Part shown: piece after piece, positions 25,354 through 41,415 of the stretch
Layout of the letters: the number at the start of each line of letters is the position of its first letter
Numbering within the stretch: the first letter of the stretch is position 1
Assembly: GCF_004004555.2 (NCBI RefSeq)
Contig: NZ_SACP01000003.1
Span: 235,933-299,932 of the forward strand
DNA from: Methylobacterium oryzihabitans
Lineage (GTDB): Bacteria; Pseudomonadota; Alphaproteobacteria; Rhizobiales; Beijerinckiaceae
Reading direction: 5' to 3'
Length of the DNA stretch: 64,000 bases
Notes under the pieces: generated by a model
Databases searched by the model: none
Seen by the model: only the letters and a program-made list of their open reading frames with translations
What the model was told of the DNA's origin: nothing
Program-made: the position numbers and the translations under genes

Positions 25354-26808
25354 TCAGCTCTCGCTCTCCTCCGGCTCCTCGGCGCCGTCGAGGTCGCCGA
25401 GGCCGTAGCGGCGCATCTTTGCGTAGAATCCCTGCCGGCTCAGCCCGAGCATCTCGGCGGCCGAGGCGCGGTTGTCGTGGGTGATGCGCAACGCCGCCTC
25501 GATGCACAGGCGCTCGATCAGGTCGGTGGTCTCGCGCACCAGCGCCTTCATCGAGACGCGGCCGACGAGTTCGGTCATGTGCTCGACCGAGCGCGGCAGT
25601 TCGCGCCCGCCCGGCGCCACCGCGGCGACGCGCCGGGGCAGGGTGCGCAGGGTGAAGCCGAAGCACGGCCTGCCGCCGCCCGGCACCGAGACCGCCGCGA
25701 CCTCGACCTCCTCGACCACGCCGAACTCGCCGCGGATCACGGTGGCGAAGTGGCGGACCGAGCCGTGCTCGGCGAGCGTCGCGAACAGGGTGCCGATCTC
25801 GGTGCCCTCGCGCCCGAGCCAGCGCTCCAGCGATTCGCCCTTGGCCTGATGCTCGGTGGCGAGCTGCGCGAGATCGAGGAAGGCGGCGTTGACCCCGACG
25901 ATCCGCCGCTCGCGGTCGGTGACGACGAAGCCCTCCGGCATCGCCTCGATGACCTCGAGCGCCCCCGAGCGCGTCGCCGCCGGGCTCGCGGCCGGCGCCA
26001 CGACGGCGAGGCGCACCACGATGCTGGAGCCCGATTCCTCGCGGAACAAGGTGGCGGAGACCCGCGCCTCGCCCCGCCGCTGGGCGAGGCGGGCGGAGAG
26101 GTCCTCGGCCTGCCCGGTGAGGCGCAGGCCGACGAGGAGCGCCTGGACGGCACGGGCGCCCTCCGGCTCGAACAGGTCGACGAGGTCGCGCCCGACGATG
26201 CGCTTCGTCGCCCGGCCGAGGAGCCGGGCGGCGGCCGGGTTGATCTCGGTGATGCGGCGGGTGCTCGCATCGACGATCAGGATCGGCTCGCCGGCGAGCT
26301 GGAACAGCACCCGGTAGCGGGTCTCGGCGCTGCGCAGGCGGGCGTAGTCGCGCTCCAGCGCCTGCTGTGATTCGGCCAACCGCTGCTGCAGGGCCGAGAG
26401 CGCCCTGAGGTCCCGGCCGATCACGATGATGCGGTCGTCGTCGGGGATGCGCAGGGCGGCGTAGCGGATCGGCACGTCGGCCCCGCCCTGGGCGGAGGGG
26501 TGGTTGACCTGCCGCCAGCGCGTCACGGCGCCGAGCCCGGCATCCTCCAGCAGGCTCGCGACCTTCGGGCGGCTCTCCACCGTGACGGTGTCGATCCAGC
26601 GCCGGCCGAGCCAGGTCTCGCCCGCCTCCTCCGACAGGCCGTCGGCCCCGAACGCGGCGTCGCGGATCACGCCCTCGCCGTCGACCACCAGCGACACGTC
26701 GCTGGCTGCAGCGACGAGGCTGCCCGTCGTCCGGGGATCGAGGCGGGAGACGGCGTCTCGAAGCACCGCGAAAGATTCCTTCGCAGCAGGGCTCACGGGT
26801 CTGTTCAA
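25354..26808 (-). CDS. ppsR: PpsR/CrtJ photosynthesis gene repressor
   Basis: 484 residues: N-terminal sensory region, a coiled segment near ALSALQQRLAESQQALERDY, PAS domains around 165-280 and 285-405, and a C-terminal Fis-type helix-turn-helix (ASAAEMLGLSRQGFYAKMRRYGL). Cys435 in ERLCIEAAL matches the conserved redox-active cysteine near the HTH of CrtJ/PpsR; the other cysteine is in GGRPCFGF. It represses bch, crt and puc-type genes under oxygen and light by binding TGT-N12-ACA, of which several copies are in this window. The start is uncertain: TTG 26808 or GTG 26796, with an in-frame stop just upstream. It is 38 bp after aerR. Confidence 0.95.
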   Translation of the reverse strand: MNRPVSPAAKESFAVLRDAVSRLDPRTTGSLVAAASDVSLVVDGEGVIRDAAFGADGLSEEAGETWLGRRWIDTVTVESRPKVASLLEDAGLGAVTRWRQVNHPSAQGGADVPIRYAALRIPDDDRIIVIGRDLRALSALQQRLAESQQALERDYARLRSAETRYRVLFQLAGEPILIVDASTRRITEINPAAARLLGRATKRIVGRDLVDLFEPEGARAVQALLVGLRLTGQAEDLSARLAQRRGEARVSATLFREESGSSIVVRLAVVAPAASPAATRSGALEVIEAMPEGFVVTDRERRIVGVNAAFLDLAQLATEHQAKGESLERWLGREGTEIGTLFATLAEHGSVRHFATVIRGEFGVVEEVEVAAVSVPGGGRPCFGFTLRTLPRRVAAVAPGGRELPRSVEHMTELVGRVSMKALVRETTDLIERLCIEAALRITHDNRASAAEMLGLSRQGFYAKMRRYGLGDLDGAEEPEESES

Positions 26809-26846
26809 GGGCCACCAACGTATGCCGACCGCATCGAACAGGTCTT

Positions 26847-27722
26847 TCAGCAGGCTCTAATCCTCAGATCAAGCAAGCTTCGTGCGATTTCAGGGGCTTC
26901 GCGCGCATCGTCGACGGATGCGTCGGCCCCGGCGAGCCGGACGCGGTCGGGACGGCCGTGGAAGGCGGGGCCGCCGACGATCAGCCGCAGGTCGCGGTTG
27001 CGCGAGGCGCGCCGCAGCACCGGGACCGCCGCGACCAGCCGGTCGAAGCAGACGTCGCAGGACAGGGACAGGCCGACGACGTCGAACCACTCGCCCCGCA
27101 GGCGGTCCAGCGCCTCGGCGAGCTGGGCGTCGAGGCTCGTCGCCACCTCCCAGCCGGCCGCCGCGAAGAAATGGGCCGCGAGGGTCAGGCCGAAGGTGTG
27201 GGTCTCGCCGGGAGCCGGCAGGAGCAGGACGCGCCGGCTCGCCGGGTCGACCGGCCGCGGATCGAGGCAGAGCGTCTCGAGGTCGTGGACGAGGCGGCGC
27301 AGCCGCGCCATCGCGGTGGTCACCTGGACGAAGTCGCAGACATCCTCCTCCCACAGCCGGCCGATATGGCGCGCGGTGGGCGCCAGCAGGCCGGTCAGGA
27401 CCTCCTCGGCGGCCATCCCGTCGTCGAGCAGGGTCCGGATCTCCGAGACCGCGTCGCGGTCCTCGGGCGCCAGCATCACGGCGGTGAGCCGGGCGACGTC
27501 GTCAGGGCCGGCGACGCGCGTGGAGGCGCGCCGCGGCCGGGCCTCGCCACGATGGGCCAGCATCAGCCGCGGAATGATCTCGGTCTCGACCACCTGCGCA
27601 AGGTCATCCCGCCAGCGCAGGCGCCGCCGGGCCTCGACGGCCGAAGACCGGTCGCGAAAACTCCGGTCGCCGCGGATCGGCATCGCGCCGGGCAGCGTGC
27701 CGGATTGTGCTTGATCCCCCAC
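26847..27722 (-). CDS. aerR: AerR/PpaA-type B12-binding photosynthesis regulator
   Basis: 291 residues from GTG 27722, chosen because GGGGAGG ends five bases upstream; GTG 27728 is also open. The N-terminal half has the helical WEEDVCDFVQVTTAMARLRR block and the C-terminal half a cobalamin domain with the ETHTFG ligand motif (His175), ending with the GGPAF loop. AerR/PpaA binds hydroxocobalamin and acts as a light-dependent antirepressor of CrtJ/PpsR. Adjacent ppsR downstream, and the divergent bchF with a shared PpsR box, fit this role. Confidence 0.92.
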   Translation of the reverse strand: MGDQAQSGTLPGAMPIRGDRSFRDRSSAVEARRRLRWRDDLAQVVETEIIPRLMLAHRGEARPRRASTRVAGPDDVARLTAVMLAPEDRDAVSEIRTLLDDGMAAEEVLTGLLAPTARHIGRLWEEDVCDFVQVTTAMARLRRLVHDLETLCLDPRPVDPASRRVLLLPAPGETHTFGLTLAAHFFAAAGWEVATSLDAQLAEALDRLRGEWFDVVGLSLSCDVCFDRLVAAVPVLRRASRNRDLRLIVGGPAFHGRPDRVRLAGADASVDDAREAPEIARSLLDLRIRAC

Positions 27723-27898
27723 CGGCACCTCCCCGATGCGCAGGAAAATCGGCTTTGCTCGACTTTGCGTCGGCTTTTCTGGATTGGGAGCGTCGTCCTC
27801 ACGACGGCGTTATCCGGGGTTCTCTGCAGGATACATCTCCGGCGCGTTGCCGCAAGGCACTTTCGCGGCATGCTCTCCGGAATGTCATCCGGGTTAAC

Positions 27899-29766
<1,868 letters not shown>

Positions 29767-29770
29767 GGCG

Positions 29771-31310
29771 ATGCAGCTCACGCTCTGGACCTACGAGGGA
29801 CCTCCTCACATCGGCGCGATGCGGGTCGCCACCGCGATGCGCGGCCTGCACTACGTGCTGCACGCGCCGCAGGGCGACACCTACGCCGACCTGCTGTTCA
29901 CGATGATCGAGCGGCACGGCGCCCGCCCGCCCGTCACCTACACCACCTTCCAGGCCCGCGACCTCGGCGCCGACACCGCCGAGATCTTCAAGCAGGCGGT
30001 GAGCGACGCCTACGAGCGCTTCCGCCCGCAGGCGATGATCGTCGGCGCCTCGTGCACGGCGGAACTGCTGCAGGACGATCCGGCCGGGCTCGCCCGGGCG
30101 CTCGGCCTGCCGATCCCGGTCATCCCGCTCGAACTGCCCGCCTACCAGAAGAAGGAGAACTGGGGCGCGTCCGAGACCTTCTACCGGCTGGTGCGGGCAC
30201 TCGCCGGCCCGCCCGCCACCGCGCCGCGGGTCCGGGCGAGCTGCAACATCCTCGGGCCCACCGCCCTCGGCTTCCGCCACCGCGACGACCTGCGGGAAGT
30301 CCGCGGCCTGCTCGGGGACCTCGGCATCGCCGTCAACGTGACGGCGCCGCTCGGCGCCACGCCGGCCGACCTCGGACGCCTGGGCGAGGCCGCCTTCAAC
30401 GTCGTGCTCTACCCGGAGATCGCCCGCAGCGCGGCGCAGTGGCTGGAGCGCACCCACGCCCAACCCTTCGTCGAGACCGCGCCGATCGGCGTGAGGGGCA
30501 CGCGCGCCTTCGTCGAGGCGGTGGCGGCGCTCGCCGGCGTCAATCCGGCCCCGGTCCTCGACGGCGAGGGGTCGCGGCTGCCGTGGTACGCCCGCTCGGT
30601 CGATTCGACCTATCTCAACGGCAAGCGGGTCTTCGTCTTCGGCGACGCGACCCACGCGATCGCGGCGGCGCGGGTCGCGACCCACGAGATCGGCTTCACC
30701 CTCGTCGGGCTCGGCACCTATTCGCGGGAGCTCGCCCGTGAGGTGCGGGCGGAGGCGGCGGCCCACGGCATCGAGGCGCTGGTCACCGACGATTACCTCG
30801 CAGTCGAGGCGGCGATCGCGGCGGCGCAGCCGGAACTGGTGCTCGGCACCCAGATGGAGCGCCACGTCGCCAAGCGGCTCGGCATTCCCTGCGCGGTGAT
30901 CTCGGCGCCGATGCACGTCCAGGACGTGCCGGCCCGCCACGCGCCGCAGATGGGCTTCGAGGGCGCCAACGTCCTGTTCGACACCTTCGTCCACCCGCTG
31001 ATGATGGGGCTGGAGGAGCATCTTCTCGCGATGTTCCGGGACGACCCGGAATTCCATGACGGCGTAGCCCCTTCTCACCTCGGCGTGGCTCCCTCGCATC
31101 TCGGCGGCCGGCCACGCGAGGAGGCCGAGGCCGAGGCCGCGACCGCCGTGCTCGCCGCGGCGCCCGCCGCCGGGCCGGTGGTGTGGGCGATCGAGGCCGA
31201 GCGCGAACTCAAGAAGGTGCCGTTCTTCGTCCGCGGCAAGGCCCGGAGCAACACCGAACGCTACGCCCGCGAGCGGGCGCTCCCGCTCATCACCGTCGAG
31301 ACCCTGTACG

Positions 31311-31336
<26 letters not shown>
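29771..31336 (+). CDS. bchB: Light-independent protochlorophyllide reductase subunit B
   Basis: 521 residues, NifK-like. The N-terminus [19 protein letters not shown] and [14 protein letters not shown] carry the aspartate that is the fourth cluster ligand in this family. [16 protein letters not shown] and the C-terminal [20 protein letters not shown] domain with [12 protein letters not shown] are diagnostic. A tandem duplication (VAPSHLG twice) and an acidic/Ala stretch lengthen the linker before the C-terminal domain. It overlaps bchH by 26 bp. Confidence 0.97.
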
Positions 31337-35940
<4,604 letters not shown>

Positions 35941-35941
<1 letters not shown>

Positions 35942-36642
35942 TGACCAGCACCACCTACGCCACCCGCCGGGCCCAGCTCGAAACCTATTTCGACCGCACC
36001 GCCGTCGAGGCCTGGGCGCGGCTGACCTCGGACGCGCCGGTGAGCCGCATCCGCGCCACGGTGCGCGCCGGCCGCGACGCGATGCGGGCCGAACTCCTGT
36101 CCTGGCTGCCGGCCGACCTGTCCGGCCGGCGCCTGCTCGATGCCGGCTGCGGCACCGGGGCGCTCGCCGTCGAGGCGGCGCGCCGCGGCGCCGAGGTCGT
36201 GGCGGTCGACGTGTCGCCGACCCTGGTCGGGCTGGCGCACGAGCGTCATGCCGGCCTGCGGCTGCCCGGCCGCCTCGACTTCCGGGTCGGCGACATGCTC
36301 GACGACGATCTCGGCCGCTTCGACCACGTCGTGGCGATGGATTCGCTGATCCACTACCGCACCCCCGACATCGTGCGGGCGCTCAACCTGCTCGGCCGCC
36401 GCACCGGCGCCTCGTTGCTGTTCACCGTGGCGCCGCGCACCCCGCTGCTCACCGCCATGCACGCCGCCGGCCGGCTGTTTCCCCGCGGCGACCGGGCCCC
36501 GGCGATCGAGCCGGTCGGGGAGCGCGCCCTGCGCCGCCGCATCGGCGAGGAGCCGGGCCTCGCGCCCTTCGCCCTCGCCCGCAGCCGGCGGATCACCTCC
36601 GGCTTCTACCTCTCCAACGCCCTGGAGCTGGTGCGCCGATGA
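35941..36642 (+). CDS. bchM: Mg-protoporphyrin IX methyltransferase
   Basis: 233 residues, class I SAM methyltransferase. SAM motif I is LLDAGCGTGALAVEAARRGA, followed by EVVAVDVSPTLVGLA and the C-terminal RITSGFYLSNALELVRR that marks BchM/ChlM. It methylates the C13 propionate of Mg-protoporphyrin IX to give the AcsF substrate. It shares one base with bchL and its stop overlaps lhaA as ATGA. Confidence 0.96.
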
Positions 36643-38045
36643 GCAGCACCCGCCGCCTCATCCGGGCCCTGGCCGAACTCGGCCCGCGCTACCTGCCGTT
36701 CGCGGACGCCGCCACGGCGGAGCTGCCGCTCGGCCGGCTGCTGCGGCTGTCGCTGTTCCAGGTCACGGTCGGGATGGCGGCGGTGCTGCTCATCGGCACC
36801 CTCAACCGGGTGATGATCGTCGAACTCGACGTCCCGGCCTGGATCGTCGCGGTGATGCTGGCGCTGCCGCTGCTCGCCGCCCCGTTCCGGGCGCTGGTCG
36901 GCTTCCGCTCCGACACCCACCGCTCGGTGCTCGGCTGGCGCCGCGTGCCCTACCTGTGGTTCGGCACGCTGCTGCAGTTCGGCGGCTTCGCGATCATGCC
37001 GTTCGCGCTGCTGATCCTGTCGGGCGACACGACCGGGCCGATCGTGGTCGGGCAGGTGGCGGCGGCGCTCGCTTTCGTGCTGGTCGGGGCCGGGCTCCAC
37101 ACCACCCAGACGGTCGGGCTGGCGCTCGCCACCGATCTCGCGCCGGCCCACGCCCGGCCGCGGGTGGTGGCGCTGCTCTGCGCCATGCTGCTCGCCGGCA
37201 TGATGGCGAGCGCCGTGGTGTTCGGGCTGGCGCTGGCGAACTTTTCCGCGATCCGGCTGATCCAGGTGATCCAGGGCGCAGCGCTCGCCACCCTCGTCCT
37301 CAACGGCATCGCCCTGTGGAAGCAGGAGCCGCGCGACACCTCCCGCCGGTCGGCGCCGGCCCGCCGCTTCGGCGAGGCGTGGGAGTCCTATGCGACGCAG
37401 CCGCTGGCCCGCCGCCGCCTGATCGCCACCGGGCTCGGCACGGCGGGGTTCAGCATGCAGGACATCCTGCTCGAACCCTACGGCGGCCAGATCCTGCACC
37501 TGCCGGTCGCCGCCACCACGGCGCTCACCGCCGTGCTGGCGGTCGGGGGCGGGATCGGCCTCGTCACCGCTGCACGCTGGCTCAACCGCGGCGGCGATCC
37601 CTTCCGGGTCGCGGCGGCCGGCGCCGTCATCGGCATCGCGGCGTTCTCGGCCGTCGTCTTTGCCGCGCCGCTCGGGTCGGGGAGCCTGTTCGCCTGCGGC
37701 GTCGCGCTGATCGGCCTCGGCGGCGGGCTGTTCGCCCACGGCACCCTCACGGCCTCGATGGCCGGGGCGCAGCCGGAGCAGACCGGCCTCGCGCTCGGCG
37801 CCTGGGGCGCCGTCCAGGCCACCGCCGCCGGCGCCGCCATCGCGGCGAGCGGCATCCTGCGCGACCTCGGCTCGGCGCTCGCCGTCTCGGGCCGCCTCGG
37901 CGAGGGGCTGGCCGAAGCCTCGACCGGCTACCTCGTCGTCTATCACATCGAGATCGGGCTCCTGTTCGCGACCCTGGTGGCGATCGGGCCGCTGGTGCGC
38001 CGGCCCGGTCAACCCGCGCTTTCCGCCCGCCCGGCCCTGCCTTAA
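36639..38045 (+). CDS. lhaA: LhaA (PucC-family) light-harvesting assembly protein
   Basis: 468 residues, about twelve membrane segments, MFS fold. PucC-family motifs are GTLNRVMIVELDVPAWIV, AAPFRALVGFRSDTHRSVLG, QDILLEPYGGQILHLPV and GLALGAWGAVQATAAGAAIA. Position between bchM and puhA is the conserved site of lhaA, required for LH1 assembly in Rhodobacter capsulatus. It overlaps bchM by four bases. A 74-bp AT-richer gap separates it from puhA. Confidence 0.94.
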   Translation: MSSTRRLIRALAELGPRYLPFADAATAELPLGRLLRLSLFQVTVGMAAVLLIGTLNRVMIVELDVPAWIVAVMLALPLLAAPFRALVGFRSDTHRSVLGWRRVPYLWFGTLLQFGGFAIMPFALLILSGDTTGPIVVGQVAAALAFVLVGAGLHTTQTVGLALATDLAPAHARPRVVALLCAMLLAGMMASAVVFGLALANFSAIRLIQVIQGAALATLVLNGIALWKQEPRDTSRRSAPARRFGEAWESYATQPLARRRLIATGLGTAGFSMQDILLEPYGGQILHLPVAATTALTAVLAVGGGIGLVTAARWLNRGGDPFRVAAAGAVIGIAAFSAVVFAAPLGSGSLFACGVALIGLGGGLFAHGTLTASMAGAQPEQTGLALGAWGAVQATAAGAAIAASGILRDLGSALAVSGRLGEGLAEASTGYLVVYHIEIGLLFATLVAIGPLVRRPGQPALSARPALP

Positions 38046-38069
38046 GTTGTTGTTTTTACGCGTTTTCTT

Positions 38070-38094
38070 CGGCGAAACGGTGTCCATTTCGCCG
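38070..38094 (+). other. Stem-loop in the lhaA-puhA gap
   Basis: CGGCGAAA (38070-38077) and TTTCGCCG (38087-38094) form an 8-bp perfect stem with a nine-base loop, 25 bp before the puhA ATG. The preceding stretch from 38046 is unusually T-rich. It may be an mRNA processing or stability element or part of a puhA promoter region, which in other PGCs lies within lhaA. No PpsR box is present here. Confidence 0.55.
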
Positions 38095-38119
38095 GAAAAT
38101 GCTTTCGAAGGAGGCCACC

Positions 38120-38911
38120 ATGCCCAAGGGTGCCATCACAGGCTACATCGACGTCGCGCAAGTGGTGCTCTACGCGTTCTGGTTCTTCTTCGCCGGGCTG
38201 GTCTTCTACCTGCGCCGCGAGGACCGCCGCGAGGGCTACCCGCTCGAATCCGAGGTCCATGGCGGGCTCAAGGGCTGGGACTGGCTGTTCCTGCCGAGCC
38301 CCAAGACCTTCGTGCTCGCCGACGGCTCGACCGTGCTGGCGCCGCGCCCCCACGAGGGTCCGGTCGGCGAGCTCAAGGCGGTCAAGCTCGAACCCTGGCC
38401 CGGCGCGCCGATCGTGCCGACCTCGACCGACGATTCCCGCCTCGCCGACGGCGTCGGCCCGGGCTCTTACGCGCTGCGCGCCGAGCGCCCCGACCTGACC
38501 TGGGAGGGCAAGAACCGCATCGTGCCGATGCGCGTCGCCGACGAGTTCACCGTCTCGGCGTCCGACCCCGACCCCCGCGGCATGCCGGTCTACGGCGCCG
38601 ACGGCGTGCTCGCCGGAACCGTGACGGAGATCTGGGTCGATCGCGGAGAGTCGCTGCCGCGCTACTACGAGATGGAACTGGAGGGCGCCCGCGACCGCAC
38701 CGTGCTGATCCCCTGGACCTTCGCGGACGTGCAGCGCTTCAGCCGGCACAAGAAGATCGTCGTCGAGGCCCTGCTCGCCCGGCAGTTCGCCGGCGTGCCG
38801 CAGCCGCGCGACCCCGACAGCATCACCCTGCGGGAGGAGGAGCGGGTCATGGCCTATTACGGCGCCGGCACGCTCTACGCCACCGAGGGCCGCCAGGAGC
38901 CGCTGCTGTGA
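38120..38911 (+). CDS. puhA: Photosynthetic reaction centre H subunit
   Basis: 263 residues from ATG 38120 with a perfect AAGGAGG. One N-terminal membrane helix (DVAQVVLYAFWFFFAGLVFYL) is followed by RREDRREGYPLE and a cytoplasmic beta domain with the PRC-barrel motif DPRGMPVYGADGVLAGTV. PuhA caps the LM core and mediates proton delivery to QB. The stop overlaps puhB as GTGA. Confidence 0.97.
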   Translation: MPKGAITGYIDVAQVVLYAFWFFFAGLVFYLRREDRREGYPLESEVHGGLKGWDWLFLPSPKTFVLADGSTVLAPRPHEGPVGELKAVKLEPWPGAPIVPTSTDDSRLADGVGPGSYALRAERPDLTWEGKNRIVPMRVADEFTVSASDPDPRGMPVYGADGVLAGTVTEIWVDRGESLPRYYEMELEGARDRTVLIPWTFADVQRFSRHKKIVVEALLARQFAGVPQPRDPDSITLREEERVMAYYGAGTLYATEGRQEPLL

Positions 38912-39591
38912 CGCCGACGCCGATCCCCCAGCGCCCGATCCCCCAAGGCCCGATCCCCCAAGGCACGGTCCAGGGCCCGATCCCCGATGGCCTGCCGGGG
39001 CCGCTGCCCGCCGGCGAGCGCCTGCTGTGGCAGGGCCGTCCGGGGCTGCTCAGCCTCGCGCGCCGCGCCTTCCACGTCGACCTCGTCGGGTTGTATTTCG
39101 GCGGGCTGGCGCTGTTCCAGGCGGTCTCGACCGGCCGGGCGGGCGCGGCCCTGCCGGTGCTGCTCGGCGGGGCGCTCGCGCTGGCGATCCTGTTCGCCCT
39201 CGCCTGGGGCGCGCGCCGCACCACGGTCTACACCCTCACCGACCGGCGGCTGATGCTGCGCATCGGCATCGCGCTCCAGATGGACGTGAACCTGCCGCTC
39301 AAGGAGATCGAGGCGGCGTCCTTCCGTCGCTTCGGCGACGGCAGCGGCGACCTGCCGCTGCGGCTCAAGCCCGGGGTGCGGCTGGCCTACCTGCACCTGT
39401 GGCCGCATGCCCGGCCGTGGCGGCTGACCCGGCCCGAGCCGATGCTGCGCTGCGTGCCCGAGGCCGAGGCGGTGGCCAAGCGCATCGCCGCGGCCCTCGC
39501 CGAGGCGAACGGCCAGCCGGTCCAGGCCGTGCAGCCGGCCCCGGCGGCGGCGCCCGTCCTGCCCGGTCGCCTCGCGGCCGCCGGCCACTGA
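38908..39591 (+). CDS. puhB: PuhB photosynthetic complex assembly protein
   Basis: 227 residues from GTG 38908, coupled to puhA. It has a PH-like membrane protein fold: LLWQGRPGLLSLARRAFHV, two central hydrophobic helices and TVYTLTDRRLMLRIG. PuhB assists reaction-centre assembly in Rhodobacter. The N-terminal ~25 residues are a Pro-rich tandem repeat (PIPQR-PIPQG-PIPQG), and the C-terminus is an Ala/Pro/Gln tail. Confidence 0.92.
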   Translation: MTPTPIPQRPIPQGPIPQGTVQGPIPDGLPGPLPAGERLLWQGRPGLLSLARRAFHVDLVGLYFGGLALFQAVSTGRAGAALPVLLGGALALAILFALAWGARRTTVYTLTDRRLMLRIGIALQMDVNLPLKEIEAASFRRFGDGSGDLPLRLKPGVRLAYLHLWPHARPWRLTRPEPMLRCVPEAEAVAKRIAAALAEANGQPVQAVQPAPAAAPVLPGRLAAAGH

Positions 39592-39601
39592 GGGGGAGGC
39601 G

Positions 39602-40051
39602 ATGGCCCACGACATCCCGGTCCCGCGCCCGCTCCTGCGTAATGTCGGCCTCCTCGTCGCCTTCTCGCTCGCCGCGGTGGCGTTCGGGCGCACCAGCGGC
39701 GTCGGCACCACCCACATGCCGCCGGCTGCCGCGATCCAGGTGCTCGACCTCGCGGTCGAGGACCGGCCGGACGGCCGCGTCGCCCTGCGCGAGGCCGGCA
39801 GCGGCCGCCTCGTGGCGGAGGTCCAGCCCGGCGAGGACGGGTTCCTGCGCGCCACCCTGCGGGTGATGGCCCAGGCGCGCCTGCGCGAGGGCCTGCCGCG
39901 CGACCCGCCGTTCCGGCTCACCCGCTGGGACAACGGCACGCTCTCGCTCGACGACGTGGCGTCGGGCCGGCGGATCAACCTCGAAGCCTTCGGGCTCGGC
40001 AACGCGGCCGCCTTCGCGCGGCTGCTCGAACAGGGGAGGGGCGCATCGTGA
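39602..40051 (+). CDS. puhC: PuhC photosynthetic complex assembly protein
   Basis: 149 residues with one N-terminal membrane helix ([20 protein letters not shown]) and a periplasmic domain with [24 protein letters not shown] and the closing [20 protein letters not shown]. PuhC is needed for normal photosystem assembly in Rhodobacter. It is ten bases after puhB with a GGGGGAGG site. The stop overlaps the next start as GTGA. Confidence 0.92.
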   Translation: MAHDIPVPRPLLRNVGLLVAFSLAAVAFGRTSGVGTTHMPPAAAIQVLDLAVEDRPDGRVALREAGSGRLVAEVQPGEDGFLRATLRVMAQARLREGLPRDPPFRLTRWDNGTLSLDDVASGRRINLEAFGLGNAAAFARLLEQGRGAS

Positions 40052-40350
40052 TGCAGTGGTTCGGCGGCAAGCGCCGCATCGAGGTGCCGTGCACCGTCGA
40101 GATCGAGCAGACGGCCGAGAGCCTGCACGCCCACGTCACGCTCGACGGCGGGCTGCTCATCGCCCCGGGCGACGAGGTGACGGTGCACGACGCCCCGACC
40201 TCGGTACCCTACGGCGACCGGATCGTGGTGCGCCGCACCGCCACGGTGGTGCGCGCCGGCGCCGTCGAGCGCCTGTGGACCCGCATCGCGGGCCATTTCG
40301 AGCTCACCGAACTCTACGAAGTCAGCTTCTCGGAAAGGACGCGGCTATGA
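40048..40350 (+). CDS. Conserved PGC protein of unknown function between puhC and acsF
   Basis: 100 residues, soluble, mostly beta-rich: [20 protein letters not shown] then [19 protein letters not shown]. It begins at GTG 40048 (or ATG 40051) overlapping puhC, and its stop overlaps the acsF ATG as ATGA, so it is translated in step with both. A short gene occurs here in other alphaproteobacterial PGCs, as I recall. No named domain is recognised. The [19 protein letters not shown] segment and one Cys (residue 15) are visible. A role in acsF or reaction-centre assembly is inference from position only. Confidence 0.85.
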   Translation: MMQWFGGKRRIEVPCTVEIEQTAESLHAHVTLDGGLLIAPGDEVTVHDAPTSVPYGDRIVVRRTATVVRAGAVERLWTRIAGHFELTELYEVSFSERTRL

Positions 40351-41408
40351 GCGCGACGACCCTGAAGACCCCCAACGAGAGCACGAAGTCGGCCCAGGAG
40401 ACCACCTTCCTGAGCCCGCGCTTCTACACCACGAACTTCGAGGAACTCGACCGCACGAATGTCGAGCCGGTGCGGGCCGAATGGGACGTGCTGATCGCCG
40501 AGATGCGCAGCGACCCCAACAAGCGCCACTTCGTGCGCAATTCCGACTTCGACCTCGACCTGTCCGGCCTCGATCCGGAGCTGCGCAAGGAATTCCTCGA
40601 CTTCCTGGTCTCGTCGATCACCGCCGAGTTCTCGGGCTGCGTGCTCTACGCCGAGATGCGCAAGCGGGCCAAGAACAAGGACATCCGCGAGCTGTTCGGC
40701 TTCATGAGCCGCGACGAGGCCCGCCACGCCGGCTTCATCAACGACACGCTCAAGGATTTCGGGGTCGGCATCGACCTCGGCTTCCTCACCAGGGCCAAGA
40801 AGTACACCCACTTCCGGCCGAAGTTCATCTTCTACGCCACCTACCTGTCGGAGAAGATCGGCTATGCCCGCTACATCACGATCTTCCGCCACCTCGAGCG
40901 CCACCCCGACAAGCGCTTCCACCCGATCTTCAAGTGGTTCGAGAAGTGGTGCAACGACGAGTTCCGCCACGGCGAGGCGTTCGCGCTGCTGATGCGCGCC
41001 AATCCGAAGCTGCTCACCGGCATCAACTATTACTGGATCAAGTTCTTCCTGCTCGCCGTGTTCTGCACGATGTTCGTGCGCGACCAGTGCCGGCCGGCCT
41101 TCCACAAGGCACTCGGGGTGGACCCGAAGGAGTACGACTTCCAGGTCTTCGCCATCACGTCGGAGATCTCGCGGCAGGTGTTTCCGCTCACCCTCGACAT
41201 CGACAACCCGGGCTTCCGGGCCGGGCTGGAGCGGCTGCTGACCTGCGCCCGCGGCATCGAGGAGGCGAAGGCACGGGGCGGGATCGTCGGCAGGCTCCGG
41301 CATGCCGGCCACGTTGCGCGGGCCGCCTTCGCCTTCGGGCGGCTGATGGTGATGCCGGCGAAAGCCAACCCGATGCCCGCGCAGATCCGCCTCAGCCCCG
41401 CCTGGTAG
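40347..41408 (+). CDS. acsF: Aerobic Mg-protoporphyrin IX monomethyl ester oxidative cyclase
   Basis: 353 residues, diiron oxygenase. Two ExxH iron-binding motifs are visible, [13 protein letters not shown] and [15 protein letters not shown], plus the helical [14 protein letters not shown]. AcsF uses O2 to build the isocyclic ring E. It is the only cyclase here, as bchE is absent, so pigment synthesis in this genome segment requires oxygen. It overlaps the preceding 100-residue gene and is followed by puhE after seven bases. Confidence 0.97.
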   Translation: MSATTLKTPNESTKSAQETTFLSPRFYTTNFEELDRTNVEPVRAEWDVLIAEMRSDPNKRHFVRNSDFDLDLSGLDPELRKEFLDFLVSSITAEFSGCVLYAEMRKRAKNKDIRELFGFMSRDEARHAGFINDTLKDFGVGIDLGFLTRAKKYTHFRPKFIFYATYLSEKIGYARYITIFRHLERHPDKRFHPIFKWFEKWCNDEFRHGEAFALLMRANPKLLTGINYYWIKFFLLAVFCTMFVRDQCRPAFHKALGVDPKEYDFQVFAITSEISRQVFPLTLDIDNPGFRAGLERLLTCARGIEEAKARGGIVGRLRHAGHVARAAFAFGRLMVMPAKANPMPAQIRLSPAW

Positions 41409-41415
41409 CGCCCGC

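Noticed and set aside
26796..26808. ATG start for ppsR near 26840
   Set aside because: That ATG is out of frame and an in-frame stop lies just upstream, so only the TTG or GTG starts remain.
38046..38119. PpsR box before puhA
   Set aside because: TGT occurs, but no TGT-N12-ACA spacing fits in this gap.
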